Origin: Clostridia bacterium
GTDB lineage: Bacteria > Bacillota_A > Clostridia > Oscillospirales > Butyricicoccaceae
Direction of reading: 5' to 3'
Length of the DNA stretch: 6,284 nt
NCBI GenBank assembly: GCA_017548175.1
Contig: JAFYMZ010000080.1
Span: 1 to 6,284, forward strand
Shown in pieces: positions 1 to 5,932 of this stretch. Under the pieces are notes generated by a model. That model saw only the letters and a list, made by a program, of their open reading frames with translations, was not told the origin of the DNA and ran no database searches. The position numbers were made by a program, and so were the translations under genes. Numbering within the stretch: position 1 is the first letter of the stretch; each line of letters begins with the position of its first letter.

Positions 1-1
1 C

Positions 2-463
2 AAGAATATGGATCAGCGATGCACAGGTTGTCAACTCTGTATCAGCAAATGTCCTAATAATGTGCTTCGTCCATCGACTTCGTTGAGCGATATGCTTCAG
101 CCGACGATGGAGTTTGACCGTGGCTATTGCCGCCCCGGCTGTACACTCTGCTCACATGTGTGTCCGACAGGTGCTATTACAGAGATTTGTTGCAAAAAGA
201 AGACTTCTATCAGCATCGGCTACGCTGTGTGGGTGGAGAAAAACTGTGTCGTAGCCACCGATGGCGTCGAATGTGGCAACTGCCAACGCCATTGCCCTAC
301 GGGAGCCATCATGATGGTGGAGTCGCAGAAATATGACGGTCGCAAGATACCGGTCATCAACACCGATAAATGCATCGGTTGCGGCGCTTGCGAATACCTC
401 TGCCCGGCTCGACCTCTCGGCGCAATCTATGTAGAAGGTCGCGAAGTTCACACATCAAGATAA
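2..463 (+). CDS. Polyferredoxin-like 4Fe-4S protein, C-terminal part (5' end outside window)
   Basis: Iron-sulfur electron-transfer protein, probably passing electrons to a membrane or periplasmic redox partner. The reading frame is open to the left edge with no stop, so the ATG at 8 is probably internal. Counting from that ATG, there are four cysteine quartets: C5/C8/C11/C15, C41/C45/C48/C52, C80/C89/C92/C96 and C122/C125/C128/C132. Each is followed by a proline, as in bacterial ferredoxin folds, which implies four 4Fe-4S clusters. The second and third quartets have non-standard spacing (CX3CX2CX3C and CX8CX2CX3C). From memory this pattern resembles the C-terminal half of Bacteroidales NapH/MauM-like polyferredoxins of about 500 residues, whose N-terminal half would be membrane-embedded; that part is not visible here. 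The stop TAA at 461-463 lies 27 bases before an aldo/keto reductase gene, which suggests one operon. The cluster count is seen directly; the physiological partner is unknown. Confidence 0.85.
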   Translation, partial: KNMDQRCTGCQLCISKCPNNVLRPSTSLSDMLQPTMEFDRGYCRPGCTLCSHVCPTGAITEICCKKKTSISIGYAVWVEKNCVVATDGVECGNCQRHCPTGAIMMVESQKYDGRKIPVINTDKCIGCGACEYLCPARPLGAIYVEGREVHTSR

Positions 464-490
464 TCAACTCTCTCTCAATCAGATATACCC

Positions 491-916
491 ATGAAACATT
501 CCAACGATAAATCATCTGCACAGATTTCACGTCGCGGATTTCTCAAGATATTAGGTGCTACAGCCGGTACTGCTGCCATCGCAAGTTGCGGCATAAAAGA
601 TGACAAAATGACAGCCTCGGCTGACGACATGGCGACCACCCCTGCCAATGTGCCCGACTCGGGCATGACTATGCGCACCAACCCTAAGACAGGCGACCAA
701 GTGTCATTGCTGGGTTACGGCTGCATGCGTCTGCCGACTACTGCCGGCAATTCAGCCCGTGAAGACGACTCAGGCATCGACCAAGAGCAAGTCAACCGAC
801 TTGTGGACTATGCCATCGAGCATGGTGTCAACCTCTTCGACACATCGCCGGCCTGGGCGCACTCCAACACCACGGGGGCAAAACTGGGGGCCAGATTGAC
901 ATTGGCGTACAGCTGA
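491..916 (+). CDS. Twin-arginine aldo/keto reductase, truncated at about 854 by a chimeric junction
   Basis: N-terminal third of an exported NADPH-type aldo/keto reductase. Residues 13-19 (SRRGFLK) form a twin-arginine motif. A short hydrophobic stretch follows, then I30-A-S-C33, which fits a lipobox, so a Tat-exported lipoprotein is likely. The catalytic domain starts near residue 60, with LLGYGCMRLP at about residues 74-83. It reaches FDTSPA (residues 116-121), where D117 corresponds to the catalytic Asp of the family. The Tyr that normally follows this motif is absent: the frame reads W122 and then 19 residues that are antisense to the neighbouring sugar kinase, ending at a stop at 914-916. 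Family members usually run beyond 300 residues, so most of the barrel, including the catalytic Tyr, Lys and His, is missing. The start is preceded by a pyrimidine-rich, SD-less stretch, normal for Bacteroidota. It lies 27 bases after the ferredoxin gene, so the two may form an electron-transfer/reductase pair. Confidence 0.85.
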   Translation: MKHSNDKSSAQISRRGFLKILGATAGTAAIASCGIKDDKMTASADDMATTPANVPDSGMTMRTNPKTGDQVSLLGYGCMRLPTTAGNSAREDDSGIDQEQVNRLVDYAIEHGVNLFDTSPAWAHSNTTGAKLGARLTLAYS

Positions 917-1494
917 CGGATGGCGGAGTGGGGATCTTCGCCCAGTCGCTCGATATACTTTTCGGTGAGCATGGTCTTGGGGCCGATGCCGTAGTAGTCC
1001 TCCAGCACGGCAGTCCAGCCGTCACGGCCCAGATGGAAGCCGGAACCGCCGGAATCCAGCAGATAACCCCAACCGCCCAGCTGGTTCATCTTTCCGTCCT
1101 TGCGGAACAGACCCACCCCGCCGGTGCCGGCGATGAGCACGCCGCCGTCGGCGTTGCTCAGGGCAGCCTGCAGGGGAGACAGGGTATCGCTGCACAGATA
1201 GAACTTCTTGCAGTTGGGCAGCAACTGCTGCAGGAAGAGTTCGGTCTTGGGAATATGGTCACCGGTGGTGATGCCGGCGGCGGTGAGGCACAGACACTCG
1301 ATCTCGATGTCCATACCGCCCTGCTTTTCCAGCAGCTGCTCCAGACCCTGCTTCAGCAGGTCCTGGAAGGTGGCCAGACCCACCATATTGGGGTTGCAGC
1401 CTTTGCCGTGATAGTGGGACAGCACGGTGCCGTCGGGCTGGCACAGGGCCAGGCGGCAGCTGGTGCCGCCAAAGTCAATGCCGATCAGTTTCAT
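808..1494 (-). CDS. MurK-like N-acetylmuramate/N-acetylglucosamine kinase (BadF/BadG family), 3' truncated
   Basis: Cytoplasmic ATP-dependent amino-sugar kinase of the ASKHA fold, BadF/BadG/BcrA/BcrD type. Seen: the phosphate-1 loop GIDFGGT at residues 5-11 with D7; the TAAG segment near 71-74; the phosphate-2 loop IAGTGG at 121-126; and GGWGYLLDSGGSGFHLGRD at 140-158, typical of GlcNAc kinases of this family. Genuine homology stops at about D217 (position 844). The last residues and the stop at 808-810 come from antisense reading of the joined reductase DNA, so some 80 C-terminal residues of a roughly 300-residue protein are missing. The ATG at 1494 shares its A with the murQ stop (TAATG), and a purine-rich AGGGAG lies upstream within murQ, indicating translational coupling. 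In Clostridium acetobutylicum the BadF-family kinase next to murQ phosphorylates both MurNAc and GlcNAc; by context this protein probably makes MurNAc-6-phosphate for MurQ. Substrate choice is inferred. Confidence 0.85.
   Translation of the reverse strand: MKLIGIDFGGTSCRLALCQPDGTVLSHYHGKGCNPNMVGLATFQDLLKQGLEQLLEKQGGMDIEIECLCLTAAGITTGDHIPKTELFLQQLLPNCKKFYLCSDTLSPLQAALSNADGGVLIAGTGGVGLFRKDGKMNQLGGWGYLLDSGGSGFHLGRDGWTAVLEDYYGIGPKTMLTEKYIERLGEDPHSAIRQLYANVNLAPSFAPVVLECAQAGDVSKRLTPCSMA
844..854. other. Chimeric junction between Bacteroidota-like and Clostridia-like DNA
   Basis: Up to here the + strand encodes a recognisable aldo/keto reductase (FDTSPA). From here on the - strand encodes a recognisable BadF-family kinase (its residues ...ECAQAGD end at 844). 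The 11 bases fit both genes: they encode Ser-Pro-Ala of the reductase on + and Gln-Ala-Gly-Asp of the kinase on -. Neither family alignment continues across the stretch. This pattern is expected from joining two templates at a short shared sequence. No inverted repeat, integrase, transposase, tRNA or target duplication is visible at the border, so an assembly or amplification chimera is more likely than a natural insertion. The exact break could be a few bases to either side. Confidence 0.8.
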
Positions 1495-2339
1495 TATGCC
1501 TGCTCTCCCTTCAGCAGGTCTGCGGCGGCACGGATGTTGCCCTGACAGGCATCCAGTGCACCGGCGCAGGCATCTTCATCGCGGCCGGTGAGCTGGCCGA
1601 TCATGCGGATGGCGCGGGCGCGCAGCTTGGCATTGGTGGGGCGCATATGCACCATCAGGTTCTCGTAGACCTTGCCGGTCTTGATCATGACACCGGTGGT
1701 CAGCATATTCAGCACCAGCTTGGTGGCGGTGCCGGATTTCATACGGGTAGAGCCGGTGACCACTTCGGGACCGACGATGGGGGTGATGCAGATATCGCCG
1801 TAAGCGTCCAGTTTGGCGCCGGCGTTGCAGGTGAGGGAGACGGTGACGGCGCCCTTGCTGCGGGCGTAGTCCAGCGTGCCGATGACATAGGCGGCGCCGC
1901 CGGCAGCGGAGATACCCACGACAACGTCCTTGTCGCTGACGTTCAGTTCTTCCATAGCGGCCTGACCGGCTTCGAAACTGTCTTCTGCGCCTTCAATGGC
2001 GTGGCGCAGGGCATAGTCGCCGCCGGCAATGACGCCGACGACCAGACCGGGATCGGTGCCGTAGGTGGGGGGGCACTCGGAGGCATCCAGCACGCCCAGA
2101 CGGCCGGAAGTGCCGCAGCCGGTGTAGATCAGGCGGCCGCCCTTTTCAAAGGCAGCGGTGATGGCATCGACAGCCTTGGCGATGTTGGGAACTTCCTTTT
2201 CCACGGCCAGAGGCACCAGCTTGTCTTCTTCGTTGATGCAGCGCATCATATCCTCGGTGGACATGGTGTCGATGTGCATAGAGCGGGGGTTGCGGCCCTC
2301 GGTAGTCAGACGGGCATAATCCAGTTTACGCTGTTCCAT
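1494..2339 (-). CDS. murQ: N-acetylmuramic acid 6-phosphate etherase
   Basis: Cytoplasmic SIS-domain lyase that splits the D-lactyl ether of MurNAc-6-phosphate, giving GlcNAc-6-phosphate and D-lactate in peptidoglycan recovery. Family landmarks in order: LTTEGRNPRSMHID at residues 11-24; GCGTSGRLGVLDASECPPTYG at 74-94, with E88 matching the catalytic Glu83 of E. coli; IAGGDYALRHAIEGAEDS at 104-121, with E119 matching Glu114; and VGPEVVTGSTRMKSGTATK at 189-207. The length, 281 residues, is slightly shorter than the roughly 298 of E. coli because the C-terminal tail is short. The segment that usually reads ASGRTPYV is AAGGAAYV here (residues 145-152), a notable variant. The ATG lies two bases after the upstream kinase stop, with GGAGAGG as ribosome site, and its stop overlaps the next start, so it sits in the middle of a polycistronic unit. 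Identification is firm; enzyme activity with the variant loop is untested. Confidence 0.95.
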   Translation of the reverse strand: MEQRKLDYARLTTEGRNPRSMHIDTMSTEDMMRCINEEDKLVPLAVEKEVPNIAKAVDAITAAFEKGGRLIYTGCGTSGRLGVLDASECPPTYGTDPGLVVGVIAGGDYALRHAIEGAEDSFEAGQAAMEELNVSDKDVVVGISAAGGAAYVIGTLDYARSKGAVTVSLTCNAGAKLDAYGDICITPIVGPEVVTGSTRMKSGTATKLVLNMLTTGVMIKTGKVYENLMVHMRPTNAKLRARAIRMIGQLTGRDEDACAGALDACQGNIRAAADLLKGEQA

Positions 2340-2341
2340 AA

Positions 2342-3265
2342 TTATTCCTCTCCGATAAACTCTTGAATGAGTGCAGATTTTGGTACCAATGCGGGGTCGA
2401 TGGGGGATACTTGCCGCAGCATGGGGACGATATCTTCCACATCCCGGTCTTCGGCAAAGGTGCGGTCTACGTCAGCCATTCCGGCGAGAACGTCGTTGCG
2501 GTACACCGCCAGTTCATAGGGCACGAAGGTGTCCAGCTGGATGTCGGCGTAATGCTTGTTGGGCAAGATATACAGGCGCTCGCCGCGATTGACGCTGCGC
2601 AGACGGTCGATGGTGTCGGCGAAGCTTTGGCCGCGGTGCCGCTGGTCACGCAGGAGGCGGCGCATCACCCGGATGCGGGAGGGATGCAGCACATAGCCTG
2701 CGCTGTCCTGCACGCGGGTGCGAACGCTGATGTAGATCTTGGTGGACATACCGTGGGCGGCACCCACCACTTCGGGGTTCAATGCGTGAATGCCCTCCAT
2801 AATGACCCGCTCGCCGGGTTTCCTGTGGAAGGGGATCACTTTATCGCTGCGGCACTCGTTGACGAAGTCAAAGATGGGCATTTCGATGGGCTCGCAGCGG
2901 ATGATCTTCTGCAAATGGTCGCTGAGCAGTTCTGCATCCAGCAGCAGGGGGGACTCCAGATCAATCTTGCCCTCTTCGTCCACGGGACAGGGGCGGTCGC
3001 TGGGGCGGTAGTAATAGTTGTCCATGCTCAGCACGTGGGTCTCGTGGCCGTGCTCGTCCAGATACTGCTCGATGCGGTGGGCCGTGGTGGTCTTGCCGCA
3101 GCCGGAACCGCCCGACAGCAGCACCAGCGGCTTTTCTTCACCGGCGGCCAGAATGGTTTCGGCGGCTTCCCGGATCATCGCATCGTATGCGGCATCGCAT
3201 TTGGCGATGAAGGCAGCGGGGTTCACCGACGCGTCATTCATTTCTTTGATGGAAAAATACTGCAT
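2342..3265 (-). CDS. udk: Uridine kinase-like P-loop nucleoside kinase
   Basis: Member of the phosphoribulokinase/uridine kinase P-loop family, expected to phosphorylate uridine or cytidine in pyrimidine salvage in the cytoplasm. Residues, counted from ATG at 3265: Walker A GGSGCGKTT at 52-60, DNYYY at 82-86 (substrate-side Asp), MEGIHALNP at 156-164 (Walker B region), and an Arg-rich lid around 197-211 (RIRVMRRLLRDQRHR). At 307 residues it is longer than classic Udk (about 210), with roughly 45 extra residues before the P-loop and a longer C-terminus. This form is common in Clostridia, often named simply nucleoside kinase. An in-frame TTG at 3283 would add six residues, but AAAGGAG at 3272-3278 sits six bases before the ATG at 3265 and would be buried by the longer start, so I choose the ATG. 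It is 36 bases downstream of mscS and 2 bases upstream of murQ, implying co-transcription. Its true substrate in this setting is unproven. Confidence 0.82.
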   Translation of the reverse strand: MQYFSIKEMNDASVNPAAFIAKCDAAYDAMIREAAETILAAGEEKPLVLLSGGSGCGKTTTAHRIEQYLDEHGHETHVLSMDNYYYRPSDRPCPVDEEGKIDLESPLLLDAELLSDHLQKIIRCEPIEMPIFDFVNECRSDKVIPFHRKPGERVIMEGIHALNPEVVGAAHGMSTKIYISVRTRVQDSAGYVLHPSRIRVMRRLLRDQRHRGQSFADTIDRLRSVNRGERLYILPNKHYADIQLDTFVPYELAVYRNDVLAGMADVDRTFAEDRDVEDIVPMLRQVSPIDPALVPKSALIQEFIGEE

Positions 3266-3271
3266 AGGACA

Positions 3272-3278
3272 CTCCTTT
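3272..3278 (-). promoter_or_regulatory. Shine-Dalgarno site that sets the udk start
   Basis: AAAGGAG on the - strand with a six-base spacer to the ATG at 3265. It lies inside the extra codons that a TTG start at 3283 would add, which argues for the ATG. Confidence 0.8.
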
Positions 3279-3301
3279 CGCAAGGGATGGGAAAACGGGT
3301 G

Positions 3302-4099
3302 TTATTTGTTGCAAATGTGTACATCCAGCTGGTTGAAGGGGATGGCGATGCCGTTTGCATCCAGTGCAAACTTGATCTGCTCCAGCAGGTTGCTGCGGAC
3401 TTCCCAATAGTCGTTGGAAGAGCACCAGGCGCGGACCATAATGTCCACGGAGTGGGCGCTCAGATTCCAAGTGCGGATGAAGGGATCGGCTTCGATGCGG
3501 GTCTCTTTCATCACGGCATCGGTGATGACCTGCTTGGCCTTTTCCAGACTGCAGTCGTAGGGTACGGGAATGGTCAGGTCCACGCGGCGGCGGGTCTCGC
3601 GGCTGTAGTTGATGATGTTGGCGGCAGAGATGGTGCCGTTGGGCACGTAGATCTGCTGGTTGTTTACGGTGTTCAGCATGGTATGGATAAAGCCGATGCT
3701 GGTGACGGTGCCGGATACGTCGCCGCTTTCGATAAAGTCACCGGTGACGAAGGGCTTGGAGGTGAGGATAAAGATGCCGCCGGCTACGTTGGCAAGGCTG
3801 TTCTGCAGGGCAAGGCTGAATGCCAGACCCAAAGAACCGGCCAGCGTGATGACGGAGGTGGTGGAGAAGCCCAGATGGTCGGCGCAGCCCAAGAACAGGA
3901 CGAAGAGCAGCGCGCCGCGAACCACAGCCAGCAGCATTTTTTCTACGCTGGAGTCCAGCTTGTTGTTTCTATCAAAAAACTTGCGCAGCAGCGCACAGAT
4001 GATCTTGATGGCGAACCAGCCCAGCACCAGGAAAATCGCGGTGGTCAGCAGGTTGATGACCAACTCGCCGGTGAGGAAATTTTTAATGTTTTGCAGCAT
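3302..4099 (-). CDS. mscS: Small-conductance mechanosensitive channel, MscS family
   Basis: Inner-membrane channel that opens under membrane tension and releases solutes during hypo-osmotic shock. The 265-residue length is close to the 286 of E. coli MscS. Hydrophobic segments lie at about residues 13-38 (TM1), 56-73 (TM2) and 82-113 (TM3). The last is the Gly/Ala-rich pore helix with AGSLGLAFSLALQN and a following kink region. Next come the beta-domain signature KPFVTGDFIE (115-124) and YVPNGTISAANIINYS (151-166), then the cytoplasmic alpha/beta vestibule to the C-terminus, with IPFNQLDVHI at 253-262. AGAGGT precedes the ATG by about ten bases, a looser ribosome site than its neighbours have. 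It is the first gene of the leftward unit mscS-udk-murQ-kinase, with a candidate promoter at 4135-4162. No terminator is visible in the 36 bases between it and udk. Family assignment is secure; the reason it is grouped with cell-wall recovery genes is only guessed. Confidence 0.93.
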   Translation of the reverse strand: MLQNIKNFLTGELVINLLTTAIFLVLGWFAIKIICALLRKFFDRNNKLDSSVEKMLLAVVRGALLFVLFLGCADHLGFSTTSVITLAGSLGLAFSLALQNSLANVAGGIFILTSKPFVTGDFIESGDVSGTVTSIGFIHTMLNTVNNQQIYVPNGTISAANIINYSRETRRRVDLTIPVPYDCSLEKAKQVITDAVMKETRIEADPFIRTWNLSAHSVDIMVRAWCSSNDYWEVRSNLLEQIKFALDANGIAIPFNQLDVHICNK

Positions 4100-4134
4100 A
4101 AAATATGGACCTCTTTCTGTGGAAATCGCGTATT

Positions 4135-4162
4135 ATTATATAAAGGTGCAAATTTCCGTAAA
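4135..4162 (-). promoter_or_regulatory. Candidate sigma-A promoter for the mscS-udk-murQ-kinase unit
   Basis: On the - strand, TTTACG (4162-4157) and a perfect TATAAT (4140-4135) are separated by 16 bases in a very AT-rich stretch, about 35 bases upstream of the mscS ATG. The -35 element matches consensus at four of six positions. A second, weaker TACAAT further upstream could serve instead. Confidence 0.5.
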
Positions 4163-4241
4163 ATATAATAATATTGTACCATAAAGAAGCCATAAGGAAA
4201 AGGGGAAAATCATCATTTTTCGGGGAAATGGTCGAAATATA

Positions 4242-4269
4242 AAACGCGCCGCCCGCAGGCAGCGCGTTT
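4242..4269 (-). terminator. Rho-independent terminator of the LysE-family exporter gene
   Basis: Arms AAACGCGC (4242-4249) and GCGCGTTT (4262-4269) pair perfectly. An inner GCC/GGC (4251-4253/4258-4260) pairs around a four-base loop after one mismatch. On the - strand the hairpin ends in TTTT followed by TATATTT. It begins 11 bases beyond the exporter stop at 4280, so it ends that transcript before the mscS promoter region. The rest of the 180-base gap (4100-4279) is AT-rich and holds no gene that I can see. Confidence 0.8.
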
Positions 4270-4279
4270 CGCGTTGAAA

Positions 4280-4885
4280 TTACAGCATTTGGAAGAAACT
4301 GAGCAGCAGCTTGACGCCGTAGAATACGATGATGCAGCCGCAGATCAGGTTGATGCCCCGCAGGATGCGGTCGGTGATCTTGCCGCGGAAGAGGGAAATG
4401 GCGGCGGTGACACCGTTGAACCACAGGAAGGAGGCGCTGACGAAGCCCAGAACAAAGGGCAGGCGCTCGGCGGCGGCCAGCGAGGCTTGGGATGCGCCCA
4501 GCAGCATGGTGCCGTCGATGATGGCCTGAGGGTTGAACCAAGTGACCACACAGGCGGAAGCGATGATTTTCAGCAGGGGCATGGACATATCCTTTTGCTC
4601 CAGCGTGGCTTTGCTGCGGATCAGGCTGATGCCGATCCAGATGATCACCAGACTGCCGGCCAACAGGATGATCTTTTGCAGCAGAGGCAGGGCCTCCATC
4701 AGCGCGCCGATGCCAAAGAAGCAGGCCAGCGCCAGCGTGATGTCAAAGAAGATGACGATGAGGGCGGTGAGGAAGGCCTTTTTGCGGGGCTGGTTGATGG
4801 CGGAGTTGATGACGAACAGGTTTTGCGTGCCGATGGGGGCCACATAGCCCAGACCCAGCAGCAGACCTTGCAGATAAACGGACAT
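4280..4885 (-). CDS. LysE/ArgO-family amino-acid exporter
   Basis: Small inner-membrane transporter of the LysE/ArgO/RhtB superfamily that exports amino acids, probably basic ones such as arginine or lysine, using the proton-motive force. The 201-residue length is typical. Hydrophobic segments lie near residues 3-27, 38-60, 67-88, 104-127, 142-165 and 176-198. The N-terminal GYVAPIGTQNLFVI (13-26) with its conserved Pro-Gly and Gln-Asn, and TWFNPQAIIDG (115-125) in the fourth segment, are the family landmarks and point to the LysE/ArgO branch rather than RhtB. It is a single-gene unit, with a near-consensus promoter at 4924-4952, a GAGGA ribosome site before the ATG at 4885 and a terminator at 4242-4269. 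No LysG/ArgP-type regulator gene is adjacent in the window. Substrate identity cannot be read from the sequence. Confidence 0.9.
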   Translation of the reverse strand: MSVYLQGLLLGLGYVAPIGTQNLFVINSAINQPRKKAFLTALIVIFFDITLALACFFGIGALMEALPLLQKIILLAGSLVIIWIGISLIRSKATLEQKDMSMPLLKIIASACVVTWFNPQAIIDGTMLLGASQASLAAAERLPFVLGFVSASFLWFNGVTAAISLFRGKITDRILRGINLICGCIIVFYGVKLLLSFFQML

Positions 4886-4923
4886 AAACGTTCCTCGTTT
4901 CTGTTGGAAAATATTGTAATTGT

Positions 4924-4952
4924 ATCATAGCAGGCGCGCGGCACCCTGTCAA
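4924..4952 (-). promoter_or_regulatory. Near-consensus sigma-A promoter for the LysE-family gene
   Basis: On the - strand, TTGACA (4952-4947, a perfect -35) is followed by a 17-base spacer and TATGAT (4929-4924, five of six). Transcription would start near 4917, about 30 bases before the ATG at 4885. The -35 lies only 11 bases beyond the nnrD stop. It also sits inside a small inverted repeat, CACCC (4942-4946) and GGGTG (4954-4958), which might be an operator. Confidence 0.75.
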
Positions 4953-4962
4953 CGGGTGTGGC

Positions 4963-5859
4963 TTAGGCCATGGCTTCTGCCAGCAGCAGGAAGGCTTTGC
5001 CCAAGCAACCGATCACATCGGTGGGAAGCATGGCGCGGATGCCCAGTTCCCGCGCGGCAATGTCACCGGCCAGCGCGTGCAGATAGACACCCAGAACGGC
5101 GGCGTGATAGGGGGTGCAGCCTTGGGCGAGAAATCCGGCGATGAGGCCGGCCAGCACGTCGCCGCTGCCGCCCTTGGCCATTCCGGAGTTGGGGGCCTCC
5201 AGCTGCCACACCCCGCCGTTGGGGTTGGCCACGGTGGTGGTGCTGCCCTTGAGTGCCACAACGACGTTGTTTCGCACCGCGAAGGCAGAGGCGGTCTCGA
5301 CGGGGTCGGCAAGGATCTCGTTTACGGACAGGCCGGTCAGTCGATGGAACTCCACGGCGTGCGGCGTCAGCACAAGGGGCGCGGCAGTTTGCCGCAGCAG
5401 GTCGGGCATCGCGGCCAGCAGATTCAGCGCGTCGGCATCCAGTACGGTGGGTACTTGCAGCGAGGGCAGCAGCGTGCGCAAAAAAGCCGCTTGCGCCGGG
5501 GCGGTGCCCAGACCGCAGCCACACAACAGGGCAGAGGCGCGCTGCAGATGCGGCGTCAGCAGCGGCAGGTCGGCGGTACACAGACCGCCGTCTTCACCGG
5601 GCAGGGTGCGCAGGATGCACTCCGGATGCCGGATGGCGGCGGCATCGGTGACCTTTTGGGTGGCGGCCAGCTCCACCAATCCCACGCCGGTGCGCAGGGC
5701 GCTGCCGCAGGACATCAGGGCGGCGCCGGGCATCTGTCTGCTGCCGCAAAGAGCCAGCAGGCGGCCGAAGTCCCACTTGGCACCGGTGCCGCTGCGCAGG
5801 GGCAGCAGTGCGCCGATGTTCACCATATGGGTCTGCTCGTACAACTTGAAAACTTCCAC
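4963..5859 (-). CDS. nnrD: ADP/ATP-dependent (S)-NAD(P)H-hydrate dehydratase
   Basis: Cytoplasmic metabolite-repair enzyme of the ribokinase-like fold that dehydrates damaged NADH/NADPH hydrates back to the active cofactor using ADP or ATP. Landmarks: DFGRLLALCGSRQMPGAALM at residues 30-49, ALRTGVGLVEL at 54-64, LDADALNLLA at 140-149, LTPHAVEFHRLTG at 164-176, LKGSTTTV at 203-210, and GMAKGGSGDVLAGLIAGF at 226-243 with the catalytic D234. At 298 residues it is the stand-alone dehydratase: the N-terminal NnrE (YjeF_N) epimerase domain often fused in bacteria is absent, so an epimerase would have to be encoded elsewhere. The usual His-Lys-Gly before the first glycine loop is replaced by AKWDFG (residues 27-32). 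The start is GTG at 5859, chosen because AAAGGAGG (5867-5874) lies seven bases upstream. The gene appears to be a single-gene unit divergent from rpmG; no clear terminator follows it. Confidence 0.92.
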   Translation of the reverse strand: MEVFKLYEQTHMVNIGALLPLRSGTGAKWDFGRLLALCGSRQMPGAALMSCGSALRTGVGLVELAATQKVTDAAAIRHPECILRTLPGEDGGLCTADLPLLTPHLQRASALLCGCGLGTAPAQAAFLRTLLPSLQVPTVLDADALNLLAAMPDLLRQTAAPLVLTPHAVEFHRLTGLSVNEILADPVETASAFAVRNNVVVALKGSTTTVANPNGGVWQLEAPNSGMAKGGSGDVLAGLIAGFLAQGCTPYHAAVLGVYLHALAGDIAARELGIRAMLPTDVIGCLGKAFLLLAEAMA

Positions 5860-5866
5860 GAAGCAT

Positions 5867-5874
5867 CCTCCTTT
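5867..5874 (-). promoter_or_regulatory. Strong Shine-Dalgarno site setting the nnrD GTG start
   Basis: AAAGGAGG on the - strand, seven bases before GTG at 5859. Just upstream, CCCG/CGGG arms (5875-5878/5885-5888) flank a run of six A (six T on the coding strand), a small hairpin directly before the ribosome site. Confidence 0.8.
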
Positions 5875-5932
5875 CCCGAAAAAACGGGGCTTGCAATTGC
5901 CGCGGGAATGTGTTAGACTTGGTTACAAGCCT

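Noticed and set aside
1..860. Horizontal transfer of a redox operon into a Clostridia genome
   Set aside because: There is no integrase, transposase, tRNA end, direct repeat or complete gene at the border, and both border genes are cut in mid-domain at a shared short sequence, which fits a chimera better.
808..916. Tail-to-tail overlap of the reductase and kinase genes as a possible natural antisense or convergent regulatory arrangement
   Set aside because: The overlapping parts of both proteins are the nonsense tails created by the junction; neither family extends through it.
928..1545. A 205-codon + strand frame opposite the sugar kinase
   Set aside because: Gln/Gly/Ala-rich mirror of the kinase coding strand, with no start signal or family resemblance.
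2363..4168. A 601-codon open frame on the + strand opposite udk and mscS
   Set aside because: It is antisense to two confidently recognised genes, is low-complexity in Gly/Ala/Val/Gln/Asp, has no ribosome site and no recognisable domain. Long stop-free antisense frames are expected opposite GC-rich codon usage.
4163..4241. AT-rich stretch with repeated GGGGAAA and a weak GAAAA/TTTTTC pairing as a possible small RNA or operator
   Set aside because: The repeats are short, the pairing is A/T only and there is no promoter-terminator pair, so chance is sufficient.
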